Source: Nereocystis luetkeana
Taxonomy: Eukaryota > Sar > Phaeophyceae > Laminariales > Laminariaceae
Reading direction: 5' to 3'
DNA: 64,000 nt
NCBI GenBank assembly: GCA_031213475.1
Contig: JARUPZ010000012.1
Location: 9,940,727 to 10,004,726 of the forward strand
The translations under genes and the position numbers were made by a program. Under the pieces are notes generated by a model. That model was given only the letters and a program-made list of their open reading frames with translations, ran no database searches and had not been told where the DNA came from. Numbering within the stretch: position 1 is the first letter of the stretch; every line of letters starts with the position of its first letter. Below are positions 60,701-64,000 of the stretch, one piece after another.

Positions 60701-62355
60701 GGTGCCGAGCATTCCTATGCCCGGGTTTCACCGGGCGCTACACGAGTGTATATCAGACATAAGAGGCAACAAACATGGAGGGCACCTAGGGGTATCTGAC
60801 CACCGCCCACTGTAGACTTGAGGAAAATGAACCAAAACTAAAAAAAAAAAGAAAAAAAAAAAGAAAGAACAAGATCATCACCCCTCCAATTTTCATGACC
60901 CGACGAGAAGTGTCATGTATGCCTATACTACGCTGGTATCGCCCACGTGTAGGCAGGACAAGCAACTTTTTTTTTCAGGCCAGGGGTCTTTAGTCGTCCC
61001 TTCTCAAGAGATAATGCACACGTCGGACAGCTCATGATCTATGATATATATTTATCTGTCTATCTACAGACAGATCATCAGCAGCTCCTCGCCTGCCGTT
61101 GTGAGAGGCTGTGCAGGATCTGCGTAGATCAGATCCAACCCAGGAAGCATGTCCTATCAATAGACCAAGCAGAATATACGGGTTCCACCCGGCAACATGA
61201 GCTGTAGATCATACAAGACCGGGAAAAGATCTGTCGTAAAAATCTAGACGACTATTGCGGGGGATCCGTGTAAATACTGTAGGACCAAATATTGTTAGTG
61301 AAAATAGGTAAATATATGGGTTTTTTTGTGTACCTTAGGTCCTATTTACTATGGCCCCCGGTATTAGGTGGGAATGATCTGTACATGGTCTATCTGATCC
61401 GACCGAGGTGTGAAACATTCACAAAACAAAGCGGAAGATCCAACCCTGTCATGGAAACAATATTACGGGGGGCGATATTAAATCGGACAAAATATTGTAG
61501 GTAAACATAGCGAAATATAAAGGTTTTTGTGTGTACCGTAGTTCCTATTTAATGTGCTTCCCCGTAATAATATACACTCGGGGGTATGCTGCACAATTGA
61601 TAGGTGTGACAGAGAGGCGGACAACTGCGACGCCTCAAGATACGGACGGCTGTGTCTGTTGAACTTCGTTTTCGTATGACGCTAAGCACGCCTCAAACAT
61701 CACAAAAAAACGGGCTGACTGGCTCCAGCCCGGCCGATACAAGGCCCGCCACAACCAGTAGCACACGGAACAGCGACAACAACAATTAAAGTATAGGTCA
61801 CGGGACTAAGCCGGTGGTTGTCACAAGATAAAGCAGGCGGTGGGAGCCACTGATTTTTCTGGAGCAAATCAAATCAGCCAGCCAGCCAGCCAGCCACATG
61901 CACCCCACGACGTGCCGTTCCCCTGCGAACAAAACATTGACCATCTCGCTCAAAACTTACCTCAGAGTGGTGATTGTTCAGCACCGCCACATCGCCCTCC
62001 GGAATCTCGTCAGTTCTCGACAGCAGCCCATCCTCAAATCTACTAGCGCCAGCGTCGCCGTTCGGGACCGCAACCGCCACCCCAGACCCCGCCGGACCCG
62101 CCCCTCCATTTTCCTGTCCAAACCCGTCGTCCCCTTCTTCTCCCGTGTCCACCTCCATCGCCTCTCCGTTTTCCCCCCCGCCCACAGTGGCCAACCCTGC
62201 CGAAGATGCGGCACGGCAGTGCCCTTTGCCGTCTGCACCCCCCCCGCCTGCGCTGCCGCCCCCGTTGCCCCTGGGATCCCTCCCGCCCCCCTCGCCTGCA
62301 ACTCCGTCCCCTTCTCGACCTCCCCCTCTGACCCCCTCTTCTCCGGCTGGGCCAC
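48697..62355 (-). CDS. TBL1-like: TBL1/TBL1XR1/HOS15-type WD40 co-repressor protein (12 exons seen)
   Basis: Twelve minus-strand exons join with matching phases at every junction and give about 471 residues ending MDFRM. From [16 protein letters not shown] onward, about 340 residues follow human TBL1XR1 and plant HOS15 closely: [83 protein letters not shown] and GDIFEVAWN, the eight-blade WD40 propeller of this family. The first exon is Gly/Glu-rich and has the conserved MEVD, and EIPEG before the first blade. The family is nuclear and forms part of histone-deacetylase co-repressor complexes (NCoR/SMRT in animals), binding histone tails. The LisH/F-box-like N-terminus usual in the family is not visible in the 509 bp between this exon and the next gene's stop. 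Introns run from 183 to 2,788 bp and contain MITEs and the GATC-rich repeat. Confidence 0.95.
49835..49917 (-). CDS. TBL1-like: TBL1-like, exon K
   Basis: 83 bp between ggctttcag and a gtgact donor. [20 protein letters not shown]; the usual Asp-Lys after GSF is Ala-Gly here. Confidence 0.95.
50770..51025. repeat. GATC-rich dispersed repeat (family V), copy 1
   Basis: Shared blocks: GAGGTGCTGTGCAGGATCTG, 'agatccaacccagaaaa', 'gatcatgcag.atat.cggctccca', 'cctgaaagatctagatcatg' and 'gggaatgatctatctgatctgtcc'. No inverted ends seen. Located in a TBL1-like intron. Confidence 0.85.
51406..51515 (-). CDS. TBL1-like: TBL1-like, exon J
   Basis: 110 bp between cgtcttcag and a gtgtgc donor. [16 protein letters not shown] and [12 protein letters not shown]. 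Confidence 0.96.
51600..51700. repeat. degenerate repeat around 'tagggttagcccatggc'
   Basis: Five or six units of about 17-20 bp alternate TTAGGG-like and 'ccatggc' phrases. It resembles telomere repeat only in part. Confidence 0.6.
52191..52360. mobile_element. diverged family I relative
   Basis: 'ctaggggggtcatag' faces 'ctatgccccccccctattag'. The inner part holds 'aaaaatctatacagatat' and 'gtttttgggtttattgtgggttctg'. About 170 bp; possibly two fused elements. Confidence 0.5.
52484..52593 (-). CDS. TBL1-like: TBL1-like, exon I
   Basis: 110 bp between ggtggcag and a gtaaat donor. [27 protein letters not shown]. The loop after SP is shorter than in human (PEKQ in place of a GPGTNNPN-type loop). 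Confidence 0.96.
52777..52858 (-). CDS. TBL1-like: TBL1-like, exon H
   Basis: About 83 bp between atcaacag and a gtgagt donor. [15 protein letters not shown] then [12 protein letters not shown], the best-conserved blade. Confidence 0.96.
52950..53195. repeat. (TGGTA)/(TGGCA) pentamer-like microsatellite
   Basis: About 245 bp of 'atggtatggt' and 'atggcatggc' units lie within the 351-bp intron between exons G and H, so most of that intron is repeat. Frames through it are artefacts. Confidence 0.9.
53210..53312 (-). CDS. TBL1-like: TBL1-like, exon G
   Basis: 103 bp between gaacag and a gttagt donor. [17 protein letters not shown] and [14 protein letters not shown]. Confidence 0.95.
53483..53740. 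repeat. GATC-rich dispersed repeat (family V), copy 2
   Basis: Same blocks and orientation as copy 1, plus a 'ccatctatctatctatagtaga' expansion at the left. Confidence 0.85.
54512..54616 (-). CDS. TBL1-like: TBL1-like, exon F
   Basis: 105 bp between cgccacag and a gtgagc donor. [18 protein letters not shown] and FRFHEAPTL. Confidence 0.96.
54821..54838. repeat. (CA)n microsatellite
   Basis: About nine CA units after an A run, in a TBL1-like intron. Confidence 0.8.
55426..55520. mobile_element. family III fold-back, nearly perfect copy
   Basis: Arms of 36 bp begin TAACCCCTTTAGAACC and its inverse and run to GGGGACA; they differ at one base. The 23-bp spacer is 'aactacttgaaatttggcaggtc'-like. 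Such near-identity suggests a young insertion. It lies between exons E and F of the TBL1-like gene. Confidence 0.85.
55588..55691 (-). CDS. TBL1-like: TBL1-like, exon E
   Basis: 104 bp between ttgccgccag and a gtgatg donor. [14 protein letters not shown] and [13 protein letters not shown]. Confidence 0.96.
56308..56435 (-). CDS. TBL1-like: TBL1-like, exon D
   Basis: 128 bp between ttgggcag and a gtaagc donor. A Ser/Lys/Glu linker, then [20 protein letters not shown]. Confidence 0.96.
57899..57946 (-). CDS. TBL1-like: TBL1-like, exon C
   Basis: 48 bp between tatttctacag and a gtaaga donor. Encodes [15 protein letters not shown], end of blade 1. Confidence 0.95.
58181..58294. mobile_element. 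family I MITE, copy 5
   Basis: TA-TTACGGGGGACCATAG and CTATGCTCCCCCGTAA-TA. The interior is more diverged than in other copies. In the intron between exons B and C. Confidence 0.85.
58411..58514. mobile_element. family I MITE, copy 6
   Basis: The left arm ATTACGGGGGACCATAG is intact; the right end is changed to 'ctatatccccgtagt'. A similar right-end fragment precedes it at about 58385. Confidence 0.75.
58556..58650. mobile_element. family Ic element
   Basis: 'acaatcagaacccacgatgaacccagaaaccatgtatc' and 'cacaccatatttggttctgatt' form loose inverted ends. Related to 36531-36625 and to a fragment at 58320-58390. Confidence 0.5.
59126..59172 (-). CDS. TBL1-like: TBL1-like, exon B
   Basis: 47 bp between cgctttcag and a gtgagt donor. 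[15 protein letters not shown], start of blade 1. Confidence 0.95.
59282..59541. repeat. GATC-rich dispersed repeat (family V), copy 3
   Basis: Same blocks and orientation, with small insertions. In the intron between exons A and B. Confidence 0.85.
59940..60035. repeat. AT/‘ccaggta’ simple-sequence block
   Basis: TATA tracts interleaved with six CCAGGTA or TACCTGG words. Confidence 0.75.
61040..61410. repeat. GATC-rich dispersed repeat (family V), copy 4, split by a MITE
   Basis: Left part to about 61252 ('aaaatctaga'), right part from 'gggaatgatctgtacatgg' at about 61370. The gap is exactly the family I copy at 61253-61365. Confidence 0.82.
61253..61365. mobile_element. family I MITE, copy 7 (nested)
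   Basis: 'TATTGCGGGGGATCC' and 'CTATGGCCCCCGGTATTA' ends, interior 'aggaccaaatattgttagtg'. Inserted in family V copy 4. Confidence 0.82.
61461..61569. mobile_element. family I MITE, copy 8
   Basis: TA-TTACGGGGGGCGATA and CTTCCCCGTAA-TA ends, interior 'caaaatattgtaggtaaaca' and 'aggtttttgtgtgtacc'. 109 bp. Confidence 0.85.
61961..62355 (-). CDS. TBL1-like: TBL1-like, first exon seen (A)
   Basis: 131 codons if the acceptor is tttctgaag; the upper limit is uncertain, as the frame stays open to 62458. Gly/Glu/Ala-rich disordered sequence, then AMEVDTGEE and [16 protein letters not shown], ending at a gtaagt donor. The last part aligns with the segment before blade 1 in the family. Confidence 0.75.
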
Positions 62356-62464
62356 CTTCAGAAAGTGCAGAGGTAGCAGCGTGCACAAATTGGCAACGAC
62401 AACCACGCAACAAAAACAAGACAGCAACGTGAACCAGAACGAGTATACCACGCAACAAGGAAAC

Positions 62465-62620
62465 GGCAACATCAACGCGAACAGACCAACAATGACGACC
62501 ACAACAACAACAACAAAAACAACATCATCAACAACAACAACAACGACATACAACGACGACAACAGTAATAACAACCAGAGCATCAGCAGCAGCGACAGCG
62601 ACAGCAGCAGGATTCGCCGG
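62465..62620. repeat. CAA/GAC/CAG-rich low-complexity stretch
   Basis: On the minus strand it is a TTG/TGT-rich tract ahead of the first TBL1-like exon seen, which would suit an intron's pyrimidine-rich 3' part. Frames through it (273 codons plus, 237 codons minus) are low-complexity artefacts. Confidence 0.6.
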
Positions 62621-62864
62621 ACAGCACGCCGTTCTGGTGCTGCGTGCCGCCAGTGTGCAACCTCCCAGATCTCAGTGCACACCACAAGCAAACAACAGCT
62701 GCATGTAGCCTACCCGTAGCGCAATGACAGGACACAAACGGAATCGGTTCGCGTCGTGCCGAGACGAGCCGCGATCACATTGGCTATCAGGCTCGTATAC
62801 TTCGTGCGCTTTTCCTGGGATTGAGGGCAGTAAGCCCACGTACACCGTGTGAGGGTATCACCAC

Positions 62865-63138
62865 TCATTTAAAACGTTTGCGCTTGAGAGTCTCCTCACC
62901 GGCGCCACCACTGTCCTCTTCTGGGCTCGGCTTATCGTTGATCTTGGGCTTGATGCCACACACGTGGGCCTTTAACAACGAAAAGTCGACGTCGCACCGA
63001 GACTCCGACCCGTCCTGCTCGGCGAGACACGCCACCGAGAGCGACGGCAACGGTGGTACATGGCACATCAATAAGGCATCATACCACCGTTTTGGAAGCG
63101 TTCGGTTGACCTGTTCACCAACGGCTGTTGCAGTAGTT
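62865..63138 (-). CDS. unknown gene, last exon
   Basis: One base plus 91 codons including TGA (62865-62867), acceptor ctttgtactag. Confidence 0.5.
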
Positions 63139-63819
63139 CTAGTACAAAGCGGCTTCGAGAAACAGTCGAGGAACAATAATGGAAGTGCGGTTGTAGAAAG
63201 CACTTTTGAATGTACCGCCAGTCAGTCGAGATAGTCGAGAGGTCCAGAGGGGGGACGTATACTCAGAACACGATAAAAGTCTACTGGGTAGCGCTTTAGT
63301 CTAAAGTGATGCACGGCTAGACGAGAGCTCTTACTTGAATATTTTGATCATGTTTTTATCTTCCGGTGGATAGGTGCTCTTATTGAGGATGCTCGGCAGT
63401 CGGCACCAAGTAGGTACCGACGAACAAACAGACTAGACAAGTCCAGGAATAGGTACGTAAGTGTCAGACATGCAAAATAACGCATGCCGTCATGGTGATT
63501 CGTATACATGCGAGTGTATACGAGTAGCTCAGACAACGGTTCTCAGGCAGGCTGTGTAAGGGCAGCAGTGGTGACAACATGATAGCGAGAAAAAGGAAGA
63601 CGTCAGCACCGTTAGGCATCGCACCAAAGTTGGTGAAACTGGTGTTTCAACAGCATATCATGCAGCAGCACAATTTTTTGGGTTTTTGGGTTTATACGGC
63701 ACAAGGGGCTAAGAAAGCCGAACGTCATGGTATGATACCACTTAGTGGCTCTGACCTTCATCTCAACCAGATGGTGGCGAAGAAAGGCGACGGAATTTTT
63801 GCTTGGTCCACCAGCAGAG
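62865..63819 (-). CDS. 3' part of an unrecognised gene (three exons, partial)
   Basis: Minus-strand exons 63756-63819, 63335-63432 and 62865-63138 join with matching phases (0, then two bases) and GT-AG borders, giving about 145 residues and a TGA. Readable parts: SKNSVAFLRHHLVEMK; VPTWCRLPSILNKSTYPPED then KNMIKIFK; KRWYDALLMCHVPPLPSLSV; DVDFSLLKAHVCGIKPKIND. The tail is acidic, then KRKRFK, a possible nuclear signal. The start is beyond the right edge. I do not recognise the family. Introns are short (196 and 323 bp). The stop lies 509 bp upstream of the first TBL1-like exon on the same strand, so the two genes are in tandem. Confidence 0.48.
63335..63432 (-). CDS. unknown gene, middle exon
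   Basis: 98 bp between acttgtctag and a gtaaga donor. Only one frame is open. Confidence 0.48.
63756..63819 (-). CDS. unknown gene, upstream exon
   Basis: 64 bp between ttcatgtag and a gtcaga donor. Weaker donor, so least certain of the three. Confidence 0.35.
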
Positions 63820-64000
63820 CTACATGAATATGTACGAGTATGTATATACGGATGCAACGATGGGTGCACGTGTGCGAGGTACAGTATTAATAGTAGTACC
63901 ATACCGGTGCCGCCATACAGAAATATGGGCTCGCCGAACAGAAACATTTAATCTGTATACGCCTTATTCTCTTGTCGTAGCACCGTCTTTGTGTGACCTT

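Noticed and set aside
61898-62719. 273-codon plus-strand frame
   Set aside because: It is the antisense of the first TBL1-like exon plus a CAA/GAC low-complexity tract.

Overview
The window reads as nuclear DNA from a eukaryote with small exons, long introns and many repeats. Every gene I can confirm is split by GT-AG introns, and most exons are 47-130 nt. Non-coding DNA is full of short inverted-repeat elements, minisatellites, G homopolymers and CTG triplet runs. This architecture and the eL38 and TBL1 sequences would suit a multicellular stramenopile such as a brown alga. That assignment is inference and no single marker proves it.

Three genes are firm. (1) A two-domain cupin-like protein lies on the + strand in three exons (30577-32870, 228 aa). 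(2) Ribosomal protein eL38 lies on the - strand in three exons (36129-42864). Its start codon must be on a further exon upstream, and a 4.9-kb intron interrupts a protein of about 72 aa. (3) A TBL1/TBL1XR1/HOS15-type WD40 co-repressor lies on the - strand (48697-62355) in at least twelve exons, with every junction phase-consistent. Upstream of it on the same strand is the 3' end of an unrecognised gene (62865-63819, three phase-consistent exons, basic C-terminus) that runs off the right edge. Two - strand exons at 22678-23537 look like fibronectin type III sequence. Several other single-exon candidates are listed at low confidence.

Layout. 1-2.6 kb: no confirmed gene, one inverted-repeat element and one possible exon open to the left edge. 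2.6-6.5 kb: purine-rich, with short tandem repeats. 6.6-10.5 kb: a 200-bp direct repeat, G runs and a CTG run. 10.5-16.5 kb: long but unassignable open frames, mostly - strand, with tandem repeats. 17-20 kb: tandem arrays of about 110 and 360 bp. 20-27.6 kb: FN3 exons, fold-back elements and MITEs. 28-29.1 kb: a minisatellite present in both orientations. 30-33 kb: the cupin gene. 36-45 kb: eL38 with its repeat-filled introns. 45-48.7 kb: a very G-rich block and no confirmed gene. 48.7-64 kb: the TBL1-like gene and the unknown gene behind it.

The strongest structure beyond the genes is the repeat ecology. One family (about 110 bp, TA-flanked, at least eight copies, some inside introns) looks like a Tc1/mariner-type MITE. 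A second family of about 240 bp has three copies. A third, about 95 bp, is a nearly perfect fold-back. A 260-bp GATC-rich repeat occurs four times, all in the right 14 kb, and one copy is split by a MITE. The confirmed genes do not form a functional cluster: chromatin co-repression, translation and a cupin of unknown substrate.
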